The translations under genes and the position numbers were made by a program. Shown in pieces: positions 11,590-24,028 of a stretch of DNA of 64,000 bases (its first letter is position 1; every line of letters begins with the position of its first letter). Source of the stretch: Sinotaia quadrata. Its lineage: Eukaryota > Mollusca > Gastropoda > Architaenioglossa > Viviparidae. The DNA is taken from the NCBI GenBank assembly GCA_028829895.1, contig CM054181.1, positions 70,105,259-70,169,258 of the forward strand. Direction: 5' to 3'. Below the pieces are notes generated by a model that was given only the letters and a program-made list of their open reading frames with translations, had not been told where the DNA came from and made no database searches.

Positions 11590-11906
11590 TGTTGTTTTAT
11601 ATTATAAGACTGGATCTGAAAATTAATTTACCCCCAAAATAAGTCAGTAGGTAAATGTGTTATTGTTTTATTTTTATTGCCTATAATGCTCTTAGTTTCT
11701 TTATAAATAAAAACTGGGTTTATAAAGGAATAAAAATTGGAAGAAAAGAGCAAAAGTGTAGCCTTTCTGAACCTAAAACGGGACATTGAAAAGTCAGAAC
11801 TTATAAATTAAATTAATTATAAACGCATAATAAGGAGACAGCTAATATATGTTAGGGAAATGTGTGTAGACAGTCCTCAGATTTAAAACAGTAAAAACAG
11901 TGTAAG

Positions 11907-11908
<2 letters not shown>

Positions 11909-11965
<57 letters not shown>

Positions 11966-11974
11966 TACACACAA

Positions 11975-12019
<45 letters not shown>
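11909..12019. repeat. (AC)n microsatellite
   Basis: Two long AC tracts are separated by a short ATACATACACACAAAC interruption. It is upstream of TLR copy 1 exon 1. Confidence 0.97.
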
Positions 12020-12023
<4 letters not shown>

Positions 12024-12429
12024 ACTTTTATTAAAAAAATATTTCACACAGAACTAGCGAAGACAGATTTTCACTTTTTAAAAAAATGTAAAAAATATAC
12101 AGCGAAGCTACGATAAACACAAACATATATAATAGTGGTTGTTGGCAGATATGTTTTAACTCTGATTCAGAAAAGTTTTTTTTTCATTCTTTGCAATTCA
12201 AAAAAAACCCACAACGATATATATATTTTGGAAAATATCTACTTCAAATAGGAGTTTCTTGTTCAGTTTAGTCAACGTATTTGTTTCTCAAGAAGGACTA
12301 ATTAAATGATCAATGCTATTTGTATATCAGACAAAATAAACTTTATAATTTGTGCATAGCGAATAACAGCACACAGGCTGACACATTAATTCGCTCTTTG
12401 GTGACCATCAGGCTGACACAAAAAATTGC

Positions 12430-12812
12430 AATACGTTTACACCTTGACACTTTATTTCATTCCATGGTGACACTCTAGTTCACTGACTAATGGCACAGTT
12501 ACACCTTGACACTTATTTCATTCCATGGTCACATTCTAGTTCACTGACTAATGGCACAATTACACCTTGACACTTTATTTCATTCCATGGTCACAGTCTA
12601 GTTCACTGACTAATGGCACAGTTACACCTTGACACATTATTTCATTCCATGGTCACACTCTAGTTCACTGACTAATGGCACACTTACACCTTGACACTTT
12701 ATTTCATTCCATTGTGACACTCTAGTTCACTGGCTAATGGCACAGTTACACCTTGACACTTTATTTCATTCCATGGTGACACTCTAGCTCACTGACTAAT
12801 GGCACACTTACT
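12430..12812. repeat. 61-62-bp tandem repeat, 6 units
   Basis: Units contain ACACCTTGACACTTTATTTC, CATTCCATGGTGACACTCTA and GTTCACTGACTAATGGCACA. It is upstream of TLR copy 1 and grades into the looser array that follows. Confidence 0.95.
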
Positions 12813-12814
12813 GA

Positions 12815-13260
12815 AACATCAGTTCGCTGCATAGCGACACAAAGACTAACACACTAACTCGGTAAATAATGATGGTAGATACCAACTAGCTGCAAAGCGA
12901 CACGGTGAGTGATACACTAACTCTCTGCATAGCGTCTCAAAGACTAACATACTAACTCGGTGAATAATGATGGTAGATACCAACTAGCTACAGAGCGGCA
13001 CGGTGAGTGATACACTAACTCTCTGCCTAGTGCACTCGTATTGACACTAACTCACTGCAAAATGGCTCGCAGATTGACACAGTAACTCTACAGCGATTCT
13101 CAAATTGATACACAACTCACCAAACAGCGGCTGACAGATGACACACTGACGAACTGCACAACAGCACACTGAAACTCCCAAATATAGCGGCACAGACTGA
13201 TTTCTAACATTCGCTACATAGCGACTTACCGTTAACACACTCACGCTACAGCGATGCAGA
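12815..13260. repeat. Degenerate repeat with ACTAACTC and ACTGCA(A/T)AGCG cores
   Basis: Short loosely repeated units of about 30-75 bases carry CACTAACTCNNTGCAWAGCG-like cores. The array 44940-45720 upstream of copy 2 has the same cores, so this is part of the duplicated block. Confidence 0.65.
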
Positions 13261-13319
13261 TAATGTTGAACGAGCCCAATCTCGATCGTCTTGAACACGT
13301 TACCAAAGGGAAAACAAAG

Positions 13320-13800
13320 CAAGCCTTATGGAAACAAATGATTTCACTTAGCAAAAGTTAATCATCACATTCCTAATTCATAGTTCTGAATAAGAAACCA
13401 CGAGTTTCGCACAATAATCAAGATTGATAAGTACCCAATATCAGTTTCAAAGCGTATGCGTTGTGTTCAGCGTTCTGCCATCTCAACGTAAATAAAATGC
13501 TTTGGAAAAACTTATGCCAGAGAAAATGTTGTTTTTCTACATGAGCGCTAAATAACCGATCGGGAACAGTAATGCCCCACTGTTCGCGGTGTACACACAA
13601 CACTTCGCGCCACAAAATATGCACTGCATTAGCTGCCATGAGCTTCAATATGTGCACTTATCTTCTTCATGCGAGCTGCTGCAGACTTTTCGTCCAAAGG
13701 AATGTTGTTGCTTTTATTTCCGGGCTAACCAATCGGAGACTGGGATCTATTACACGTCTCTTTATTTACCCAAATATTTGAAGTTAAATAATGGTTAGTT
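13320..13800 (-). promoter_or_regulatory. Candidate promoter and 5' noncoding exon region of TLR copy 1
   Basis: This segment aligns with 45790-46200 upstream of copy 2. Both have an inverted CCAAT box (GATTGGTT in minus sense, near 13730) and a shared downstream block containing GGCATAAG...TTTTATTTACGTTGAGATGGCAGAAC. Its role is inferred from conservation in the two paralogs and from the 3' splice site just before each ATG. Open frames here show no recognisable domain. Confidence 0.35.
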
Positions 13801-14229
13801 AAAGTTATTTGATTGCATTCTTTATTTGCAGTTATTTAGCTAAAATAGACTGTGTATTCTAGGCTTCTCTCATAGCTGCAGTGCTGGAAATGTAAGTTTT
13901 TACCTTGTGCTGACAATACCCTGCTCAATTTTTAAAATACAGGCTTAATAAGTTATTACTATAATGTTATATTTTGTGTTGCTGATGTCTAGTAAATAAA
14001 TCACTATTAAATAAACATAACAATAATTCATTCATCAATTTATTGTAATTGCCATTTGGCATTATTAATGCATGAGACTTTTAAAAAATTCAAAAGATAC
14101 ATCATTAAGACAAATTAATAAATCTATAATCATTTTTTCTTTCTCTGGATTATACATTGAAGGGGACATTACAGCAACAACAAAAGATTGTTAGTCTCAC
14201 ACATTGAATTGATTTTATCAGTCACTAGG

Positions 14230-15857
14230 TGTGACAGAGTAAATTAGCCTCTCCCTATTTTAAACTTAATTGTTATATAACTTGTTAAACTGTCTAAGTG
14301 ACCCGATCTTGGGCACTCCTTATGATGGTATTTTGTGTCAGAGTTGGAGTAAAGAACTTGGGTTGAGAATATGCCAGAAAATTGCTGAAGTAATCCAAAC
14401 CAGTTCCAACTGGATGAGTAGTTATTCTGACTAACAGACTCACACTTGCTCATAACAAACTCATCCAGTGGGGAGGACCGAAAGTTTCTTTGTTGAAGAA
14501 GTACTCTATTCTATAACTTTGAATTTAAACACAAGTCGAGTCCGGTCATAAGATGATCGTTAGCTTATGTAAGTTAACTGAATGATAAAGAAAGAATGGA
14601 TTTAGAATATTTCATACATGTTTGCTAATGATCAATGATTTGAATTAGAGAATGTTTATGTAATTGAACCAATATTTCTATGTTTATTAATTTGATTACG
14701 TTGTACATTGTACTTGTGAAGTTTGATCTATGCTATATTTCTTATTGGCTAACGAAATTGTTGCAGGATTTTGTAAGTTTAGAAAGTTTGTAAAAGAGAT
14801 GAAATATGCCTGAAATTTAGTGCTGCATTAATTTGACTTTTGCAGAGAAAGCACGCCCTTTCCCTTTTTTGCTTCAAACAGCAGTGACTACTGTAGTTGC
14901 TTGTCACGTTTGTGTGTGAATCCAGCATTGTTGTCAACTTATCAGTAAAACGTGTTGCTGTGATTCCTGTTTATTCCGTTCTAAAGCCAATGAGGAAGAA
15001 TTTGTGGCTTGGGTCTGGTCTCGAGAATTCATGAAGATTATTTGAGTGTTCCTCATGGTGTGTTACTACTAGTACTCTTACTACACGGGAAAATTTGAGA
15101 CATTCCTTCTGATGTGCTTGATAGCGCATGTGAAATTCAGGACGATTCTGTACGGTGTGCTTTGTAGGCTCATCGAAGATTCTGGAACGGTTGTGGAATG
15201 TGCCTAGAAGTGGCAGGTGAGGCTGTCGCTCCAGTAAGAAAGACAGTTTTTGTTGCAAAGCGCACGATTGTGAACATGTGCCAGCGACAGCCGCCATCTT
15301 TGAAAAGGTTAAAAGCATTTGACTTTCATTATTTCTCTGAAACTCTACTCTCATTTCCATGATGTCAATTAACTTGATTAAATATTTATGTTAATTGACT
15401 GCTAATGTCTATGCTAAACTGAATGACTGTCCAGCATTAATCGAACATTGTTTTGAGGTAAATGTCAACACTCTTTGATTATATTTATATTCATATGTTG
15501 TATATTTGTTGATTTAATAAATTTATTATCTTCTTACACATATTGATAACCTTATGTTGGAGAGACAGTGGGGCTCGCTAAATATAGATTTCAAAGACTG
15601 ATTGTCTTCTCTTTTGGTAAGAAGTTTTCTACCTATGGAAATATTGCATGAGGGAAAATGTTTGTCTTTAATGTTGTGGAAGAGAGAAAATGTTTACAGC
15701 GCCTGCATATCCACCAAGTGAGAGAGAGATGAGTGGTGTCTTTGGGGGAGGGGGAATTATTAATAACATAAATTGAGAATATCATCACTTGTAATTTGTT
15801 ATGAATGATTAAATAATAATAATCATAACCAATAACTAGTGTAGTTTAGGCATCACC
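14230..15857 (+). mobile_element. Family A LTR-like element, copy A1
   Basis: It begins TGTGACAGAGTAAATTAGCC and ends near GGCATCACC, against a family pattern of TGTGACG...CGTCACA. Flanks CTAGG and CAAGG differ at one of five bases. It shares several blocks with copies A2-A6, including the GGGCACTCCTTATGATGGTA block and the TACAGCGCCTGCATATCCAC block. The TG...CA ends and the approximately 1.6-kb size suggest a solo LTR or non-autonomous LTR element. Confidence 0.65.
14971..15360 (-). other. 129-codon open frame inside element A1
   Basis: The frame starts MEMRVEFQRNNESQM and includes FHNRSRIFDEPTKHT. A related broken frame is at 33877-34162 in copy A4. No known domain is seen. It may be a chance frame in repeat DNA, and no function is claimed. 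Confidence 0.2.
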
Positions 15858-15859
15858 CA

Positions 15860-18800
15860 AGGGTTCTTGAAATTCTTTTGAAATAGTCATTTACAACACA
15901 TCTTCAGTTATTTTTTTTATGTCAAAACAATGCTTGATTATTTTGATTTCAATAGGTCAAAACAGTATAAACAAGATATACTAATTTAGTAAAATACATT
16001 TAAAATCATACAAAGAAAATTATTTGAAAAGGAATGATTTATCAGCATTATATATACTATTGTAACTTCACTTATTAACTCAGGCACATTCCACTTAACT
16101 GTTTTTCTGTGTGTAATTCTGAGGAAAAGAAGATATCAGAAACATGCTTGATCTTGTAATTTAAAACATTTTTCATGTGCACCTGCTGTGGTAATGGCTA
16201 CTTTCTGAAGCTTTGCAATTAATTTTATATTTTAAAATGCATATGGCAACTGCAAATGTAGAGATTATTGCCACTATTTCTATCACAACATATTAGAGAT
16301 AGGGGTGAAATCGGTAAATAAATAATAAAACTGTTTGAACAAAAAGATGTAATCCAGAATCTAGTGATTCTACAAAAGAATTACACAGTAACCAAAATGT
16401 AGCCGGCACCCATTAATCCTTTATACACTTATAGTCATTTTAACTGGTAAATATATAGTCTTTCTGTGTTATTATTTCTCATGTTATGATTCACATATCA
16501 TTGTTTTTATTTTTTGTAATGAAAAAATAAACTAAGTTGCAAAAAATGTGAATATGAATGGTCTGCTATAATAATTTTAAAATAGTTTTCAACACTTTAT
16601 GTACTGTTCTTTTGATTCATGCTAATTAGAATTACATCATTTAATAGAATCAGCAGGCTTAATCTACTTGAATAAATCTTTAATTGTGAAGAAATTACTG
16701 ACTTTAATTTTTATCTTGCAGATGACCAGTAGACTTTCACAGAGCATCATTTTCACTGAGACTATTCAAAGAACTGAATCAAGCCTTTGCACTCCTTGAC
16801 AGAATTCATGCAGATAGAGTGGTAGAAAATACTACTGTCTGCTTTCATTAACACCCACTTTTAAAGAGTGAAATCTTGTCACAGTCAGCAAAATCATACT
16901 TTTGAATAAATTATTTTTATGTTGACTGAAGTATCACACATGCTGTACTTTAGTAATGATTTGCTTAGCAGTTTAATGTCTTAACTCTTGCTTTTCTGCC
17001 AAGATTTAACTGTATATTGGATCATCTTCACTTCCACTGAAATAGTTGAAGTCTTACCACTGAATACTATCACTCTCCAACTAATTTCTTTGTTATAAAC
17101 ATCATGAGCATAGGAAACATAAAAGTGATGCAATTGCAGACTATTTATAAGTACAGAACACATACAGAATCCAAATACTTCAGAAAGTAGTATTCAAAGT
17201 ACATATACCAGTTGTCCTTTGCGTAAACAGAACCAAATACTGTTTCACTTTCATGTCCTCAACCAGATGCACACAATTTTGTTATCAAGCAGGTGTGAGT
17301 CATGTAAGAATTTAGTTAACTTTTTGGAAATCTATTTCAAACTTCATTAAAATGTCATTACATATTTACTATATTTGTAAATAATTTGAAATATGTTCTT
17401 TCATAGCTAAAATGTAAATTAAAGAAAGTTACTTATAGTTGTTAAAGAAATTGAAACAAACTTGAAATTTTTTTCCAAATGAATCTGTCAAAAAGTAATA
17501 AATTTTATAAAATTTAAATTTCAAATTTATTTTTAAAAGACTATTGGACATAGCCTTTTATCCATGCATAACTTTTTAACTGCAGATGTGAGGAACCAAT
17601 ATGGCATATTTCAGGTACATAGAATAATTAAAACTATTCCAAAGGGATCTTTGCATACTGACCATTGAGCAAAGTGTAGTTCTGAGAATATTTATTTAAA
17701 GATTGGAGAACTTAAAAATTATTTTCAGAGTTTTTTTTATATATGTATATATTCTGGCAAATATACCCTATCCCCACTGGACTTCTATTAGTAATTTAGC
17801 TCTCTTAGTTACACAGACTGACATAGGTAAAAATTATGCCTTTATTCTCACTTGTAGCTTCTATAAAATTTTACTGCATGAAAAAGGAAAAAAAATATTA
17901 ATCTACATTTTTCAAAGTTGGATTGTAAGTTGTCTTTTTTGTGGAAAAGTAATATTAAGTTATTTAATTTTAGAATATCTAGCTTAGTTTTTATTTTAAA
18001 ATTTATAAAATAGTTATTTAATTTTATTTCTTTTGATAAAATTTGTTGTATGAGAAAGATGGAAAACAAAAGTCTGAAATCTTTTTTATCCATCTATAAC
18101 TTAAAAAAAAAGTTTTTATGTACTGGTGTTAAAAAATTTAAATATGGAAAATATCTCTGAAAATTTTACAGAAAGTTAAATATTAAAAAGACATTATTCT
18201 TAATTATGCAGGCATTATTAATAAAGAACCACATATTATTTTTTAAATGTTTCATATGTTCCTTTATCTTCATGTAATTGTATTTCACATTATTTTAGTT
18301 TGTCTTCTTTTATTAAATGAACAATTTGTTTTAAAAATGCCTTTTTTTTTTTTTTTATAATTTGTATACTGAGTAGTATTCATAAAATAAATTGGTCATT
18401 TACAAATAGATATACATTACTTATTTTGCATATTTTCTAAAATTTACAGTAGAGGTGTTTCAATTTGAAAATCATACAAATGTTGATAATGTCATGTTGA
18501 CACTCAAAGCCTGTTTGCTCCAGTACCCTTCCACTATCTCAGGCCATTAGGTGAGGTCAAGGCTTATGTATACTTGTTTTAAAATTTTAATTAAATAAAA
18601 GTTATGTAAGCCTGTTTACAAATTTTAATTTTAAAAAAGTTATGATTTTATATATATAAAACATACCCATCAAAATATTTTGGAGGGGATAAAACTAAAA
18701 GTAGAATTTTAAAAAAACCAAAGCATAAAGGCTTTCATCCTTGTGGAATTTTTAAAACTATATGTATGAGGAATCAGTATACCGAATTTCAGGGACAGGG

Positions 18801-20538
18801 AATAATTACAACTATTCAAAAGGGGCCTTAGCTTGCTGCTCAAAAGTCCTTTTGATAAAAATCCAAGTAAAATAAAGAGTTCAAAATTTGAAAACTGTGT
18901 TCAAAGTCGTTTATTTTAATTTTAAAAAAAATAAATATACCCATATTGGACTGCTGTTAGCTCTCTTAGCAAAACAGAATTTAAAATTCTGCTTTCTACA
19001 TCTTTACTGTACGGTCTTTTTAAAAATTTTCTATACAACCAGAATATTGCAAAGGAAAATAGAAAAAAAATATATTTATCAATATCTAAAATTTGAAATA
19101 TATGTTGTCTTTGTTATGATAAAGCAATATCAGTTTTTTAAGTTTTAGAATATCTGGTGTATAGGCTTTATTTTATAACTTATTTAAAACATCTATATTT
19201 TCCTAATAGACGGCACGAGCCAGTGGGAGTAAAAAAAATTCTTATTTCTTTTCACGTTTGAGATTATTATTATATGCATTGTTCAGCGTCTTCTCTTTCA
19301 GGACTTTATATTTTCTTGATGTACAAAATGCAATTTTTTATGTTAATAAAGTAAATTTTTGAAACCACCTGTGCTGAAAAAAATTATTTCCTACGCTGAA
19401 AATCGCCGAAAACGCAATAGTTTGACTCCCGATTGCCGCCGTTATTTGTATTGTATAGTAAGGGAACAAGGAAACAGAGGATTATCTCCCTTATACTATA
19501 ATTGCATTTCGACGATTTTTCAACAAAAGTTACCGCTTTCAACATAGATGAGTTTAAGAAATATCTTTTTTAGTATACAAAGTTCATTACATTTGTTCAT
19601 AAAATATAAGATCTTGAAAAAGAAGACATTCGATGAACAATGCGATTATACAACCGCAAAAGTGGATAAATAAACTTTATTTATAAACTTCTAATTTTCT
19701 TACGAAGTCAGGATGTGAATATTCTTTAAAATAAATTCCTCTTAGGGAGAATGGGGGAATCGATAGTGGTTTTACGTCACCACTGGAGCTTGCGTTGATC
19801 ATTTGACATCAGACGTTCTCTGATCTGGAGTGCCCCAGTGGGACCCCACAGCCTCTCACTTGTGTTCGGGGGGGGGGGGGGCTGGAGGAAGGGGGGTAAA
19901 AAAAAGATCACACCAGTTTGGCGCACACCCTGAACCGACTCCGAGAATCCCTCTTAGCTAAACTGAAAATAAGTCTGCAAATTAGTAACTCATATAATTT
20001 CATAAGACATGAATATATTTACTTTAAATAATTAGAAAAAATGTTTTGTTTTTGTCATAATTAAATGTAAGGAATATTATGAACTACAGTAAGAATAGTT
20101 GTGCTTTTTATTTGAACCTTATGATCTCATTTATCAACCATACATTTGTATTAGCCAAGTATTTCAGTGCACAAGTAAGTCATGTGCAAGCAAGCGTTTG
20201 TGAATGTGACCTTACAACATATATTGTAAATATGTTTTGTTGATGTATTTTGAATAGAATTTGTCTTATTTTTACTATAGGCTATATAATGAGCAACATT
20301 ATACATTTATAATATACTTGTAGTTGTAGCTAATAGCATGTCTGGGGCAGATCATGTGACTTTGCTACATATTTTGAAAGTGGCAAAAGCATTGCAATCT
20401 GAACTGGAAAAAAAAGTTTGTAGTCTCCATAGAGATGAAGATATTGCAAAATTCTGATTGTTTAGACTATTTTAATCATATAAAAAGTTTTCAATGTGCT
20501 CTGAAAGTTTGAGTCAGGTTATACCATTAAGCTACTGA
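15860..20538. other. AT-rich intergenic stretch, no gene seen
   Basis: Long, strongly AT-rich DNA with only chance open frames. It holds a diverged internal duplication (about 17560-18180 and 18730-19200), a G run near 19869 and a short inverted repeat around 19455-19500 (TATAGTAAGGGA and TCCCTTATACTATA). No transposase, RNA gene or coding exon was recognised. Confidence 0.6.
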
Positions 20539-20794
20539 CTTTAGTGCAGTGGTCCCCAACCTTTTCATCGCCGCGGACCGGTCAACGCTTGATAATTTTG
20601 CCGCGGACCGGTCAACGCTTGATAATTTTACCGCGGCCCGATGATGTGGGGGGACGTTGATTGTTTATATTTTAGATTGTTTTGATTTAATAATTTTAAT
20701 TTAATTGTATTTAAACGTGCCTTCAAATTAAAATACAGTTACACCAAAAAATGAATATAAAGTGATTTAACATTTTAACTCACTAGAACGCTAA

Positions 20795-20965
20795 ATCAGA
20801 GAGAACCCTGAGCTTGTTTCTTTGCAACGAGACGGTTCCATCTGGGGGTAATAGGAGACAATTACACCCGAAGTGAGTTGCTTATGTCCATCCGTTGTTT
20901 TGTTTTGGTTGCTGTCACTGCAGAAAACCCCGCTTCACACAAATAGGTTTCGGAAATGGCAATAC
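20795..20965 (-). pseudogene. hAT transposase C-terminal remnant
   Basis: Minus-strand reading gives ETYLCEAGFSAVTATKTKQR followed by ISNSLRV, a stop, and LSPITPRWNRLVAKKQA. This is the hAT dimerisation region of the Charlie/ZBED5-like group (conserved CE-GFS-KTK-R-L--DLR pattern). The in-frame stop and absence of the DDE core show it is dead. The family is recognised from its motif pattern. Confidence 0.8.
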
Positions 20966-21099
20966 GGATTTAAGTGCTGTGGTGGCCGTTGTTGTATTGG
21001 CAGGTGAGGGGGTTTACAGAGCCCAGGATAATACCACATCGTCTGTACTTAGTGTGTATGTGCGCCCAGGATGTTCACTCCCCACCCTGTAATGTTCAC

Positions 21100-22720
21100 C
21101 AGTGGTGTTGTTGTTGTCGTTGGCACTGTTGTTGTTGATGTCCCCGGTAGCCGTTGGACTGTAGGCCCTATGTAGATGGGTGTTGGCGGCAAGCATTAGT
21201 TGAATTAGATCCGCAATGGGGTGGTTATAATATCCCCACTGCATGTGATGTTGCTCACTGTGCTGCCACCGTTGTTGTTGTTGTCGGCGGTGGTTGTTGT
21301 CGCAGCGCTGCCGTTGTTGTTGTGGATTCTGTTGTTGTGGCTGTAGTAGATGATACTGTTGTTGTCGTCTGATGTGTTGTGGCGGGCACCTTCTTTTTGA
21401 TTTGGGGCTCCGTTCTGTAGTGTTTCCTCGTGTGTCTTTTGTGATTGTCTTTGTTGCAGTCCCTGGTGGTGACTCTGGCTGTGGATTGGGGGCAGTTGGT
21501 TTAGTCGTTGTTGTTGTTTCTTATGGTGTAGTTGGAGCGTTGTCGACTTCTGTTTCGGTCTTTGCGTCAGTTGTCTTCACTTCTTTTTCTGTTTGTATTT
21601 TTCTTTCTTGCGTCTTGATATGTACCGTTTGTGTGCTGGAGATTTTTTGGCGTTTCTTCTTATTTTCGGTGGTAGTTGTTTTAATTTCTTTTTCTTTGCT
21701 GATAGAGCTTGTAGTCTGAGTTTCCTTATTATCTGTTGTGGGTTTTTGGAGTTTGCGAGAATGCCTGGCTGATTTCTTGTTTTGCTGTTTGAGTTGAATT
21801 CACTTTGGCCGTAGGTGGAATTTTCCAGATGATGTTGGTGTTTATTCCACTTTCTCTTGTAGTGGCTTGTAGAGTTTGGGTGGAAACGTGGCTTTTTCCT
21901 TTGACTGTTTGAGTTGTGCCGTCTTCCTGTGTGGGTTTTCGCGTTGTTTCCTCCTTTTCCGTTTGTGAAGAGCGTGTTTTTGTTGTCGGCGTTATTTTCC
22001 AGAAGATGTCTGTCTGTGTTTCACAGTCTGTTGATGTAGTTTTTTTTTCGTGTTGCCTTGTCAGGTGCTTGTTTAAAATCTTATGGAGACCAATTGCGGT
22101 TAAGATGGCTTGTTGTCTAGTGTAAGTTCATCTTCTGTTTTTGTGTGGAAGAGGGTCAACAGCAAATTAGTGAACGCATTTTTTAGTTCAACGTTTTTAG
22201 TTTCTAGTGTGAAGGTGAAGGGGGTAACTTTTCGTATGCCCCCGTTTTCGGTTGGTTTGCTGATTTCACAGCAGTATTTTGTCCGGTCTTCTCCTTTGTA
22301 CTTCTTAATGTTTGCATCTCTTCAAGCCTCTTTTCCCGTATCTGTCTCAGCTGGGCTATGCGCTCGTTTGTGAAACAGAAAGGGCCGTCCGCATCTTCTG
22401 TGACTGACTCAGAATCGCGTAAAATGTCACTAGGTGGAGTGGGCAGTAGTGGCATTTTTGCCAGCCCTGAAAAGGGCTGAGTCTTAGTGCTGGTTTGTCT
22501 GGTGTGGCGCTTTGACATGACTCTCCTCCCGGCGGTCCAATGAATGGAGTGCGTTCGTCGGTGGTCCGAAGCGAAGTGTGTTGGTGTGGTTGGGAAGTAG
22601 AGCTCGAATTCTTTAAAAGCAAAGACAGATGATCGTGCACCAACTGGGAGAATGAATGCTCAGGCTCAATCTCGTCCATGGAAAGTCGCACAAACCCGAA
22701 AGAAATACACCAGAGTAAAA
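21100..22720 (-). pseudogene. Decayed low-complexity coding remnant inside the hAT element
   Basis: In minus sense, 22720-22204 has two overlapping open frames. One includes MDEIEPEHSFSQLVHDHLSL. The other includes ADGPFCFTNERIAQLRQIRE with a likely short coiled coil. Further along are repeated TQT-like motifs (DCETQTD, TRSSQTE, TTQTV, VSTQTL, NSTQTA), then ACAACA-rich low complexity toward 21100. Frames are broken by stops and shifts. I do not recognise the source; it may be captured host or retroelement ORF1-like sequence. Confidence 0.4.
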
Positions 22721-23187
22721 ATAAAATTGAGGGGCCCTGTACCATTTGGTCCGCGGACCGGTACCATATGGTCCACGGACCGGTACCGGTCCGTGGACCG
22801 GGGGTTGGGGACCACTGCTTTAGTGTGCTTGTTGTGCAGGGTTTGAATTGCCCACATATTACTTTCTTTTCCAGAGTCTTTTATTATGTGAAAACATTTA
22901 TTTGGACCAAAACTAATGAACTTAACACATTTCTTGCACATATTTTTTTGCAGTTCATCAGCTAGCTATTTGTAATTTTCTTCCCACTCTCGTTATTTTG
23001 AAAATCTATTAATCATGCCTCAATTGCAGAATTTGTACATCATGAGGTTCTGTTGTCCTGTTTCAAGAGATTGTTACACAAAAGTAAAGGAATTATATGA
23101 CACTTGCTAATTTTTCTATGATACTGAGTTAACATTCTTATTAGTTAAGTAGAAGTCAAACTGAATTGATAACAATCTCTTGTGGGG

Positions 23188-24003
23188 TCTGTAGAGGAGT
23201 AAATGTGTCTATACCTATTTCTATACTTTATTGTTATATAAATTGTTAAATTATCAGAGTAACCCAACCTTGGGCACTTCTTATGACAGTATTTTTTTTT
23301 AAAGTATCTGAGTTGAAGTAAACCCCCAAGTTGAGAATATGCTAGAAATTGATGATGTAATGCAAACCATCCCAAATGGGTGAGTGGTTTTTGTTATACA
23401 ATGGTTATGATTTACAAGAACAAGACCAAACAGTGGGCTGAGATCTAACAATTTACCTATAATAACTCCATTTCTGCTCTCTGATAAGAACAATCCTGCA
23501 ATTTATATTGACATTATTGTTGAATTGTATTTTAGGATATAGACTGTAAACATAACATTATTCAAATGTGGTTTCATGGAAATAATTGATGTCAAGTAAT
23601 CTCTTTCATTGTATTTGTTATAAGTATGTTTGATTGTTGATTTAATAAATTGTTAAATTTATTGACCTTTTTACACATATTGATAACCTTATGTTGGAGA
23701 AAAAAGTGGGAGGATGGGAGCTAGCTAAATATAGATAGATTGAAGACAGATTTGTCTTCTCCTTTAGTAAGAGGTTTTCCACCTATGGAAATACTGTGTG
23801 ACGGTAAATGTTTGTCCTTAATGATGTGGGAGAGAGAAAACATTTACAGCGCCTGAGTATCCACCAAGTGAGAGAGATGAGTGGTATCTGCTGGAGAATT
23901 ATTAATAACATAAATTAAGATTCTCATCATTTTTAATTAGTCATGGACAAAATTAATTAATTAATAATAATCAGAACCATTAACTAGGTGGCATAGGCAT
24001 TGT
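23188..24003 (+). mobile_element. Family A LTR-like element, copy A2 (internally deleted)
   Basis: It begins GTAGAGGAGTAAATGTGTCT and carries the GGGCACTTCTTATGACAGTA block, then jumps to the 3' part with CATTTACAGCGCCTGAGTAT and ends AACTAGGTGGCATAGGCATT. It abuts copy A3 in the opposite orientation. Confidence 0.65.
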
Positions 24004-24028
24004 GGTCTATTAATTTTTAGAAAGTGCC

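Larger units (their letters stand above)
20547..22817 (-). mobile_element. hAT transposon derivative, 2271 bp
   Basis: Terminal inverted repeats are CAGTGGTCCCCAACC on the left and GGTTGGGGACCACTG on the right. Both flanks carry CTTTAGTG, a perfect 8-bp target duplication (20539-20546 and 22818-22825), as expected for hAT elements. Subterminal GCGGACCGGT motifs recur near both ends. Only the transposase C-terminal region is recognisable (20795-20965, minus strand); the middle is low-complexity and unrelated sequence. It is therefore non-autonomous. Confidence 0.95.

Noticed and set aside
20895..22373. Plus-strand Val/Cys-rich frames across the hAT interior
   Set aside because: They are antisense shadows of ACAACA-rich minus-strand sequence, with no domain or conservation signal.
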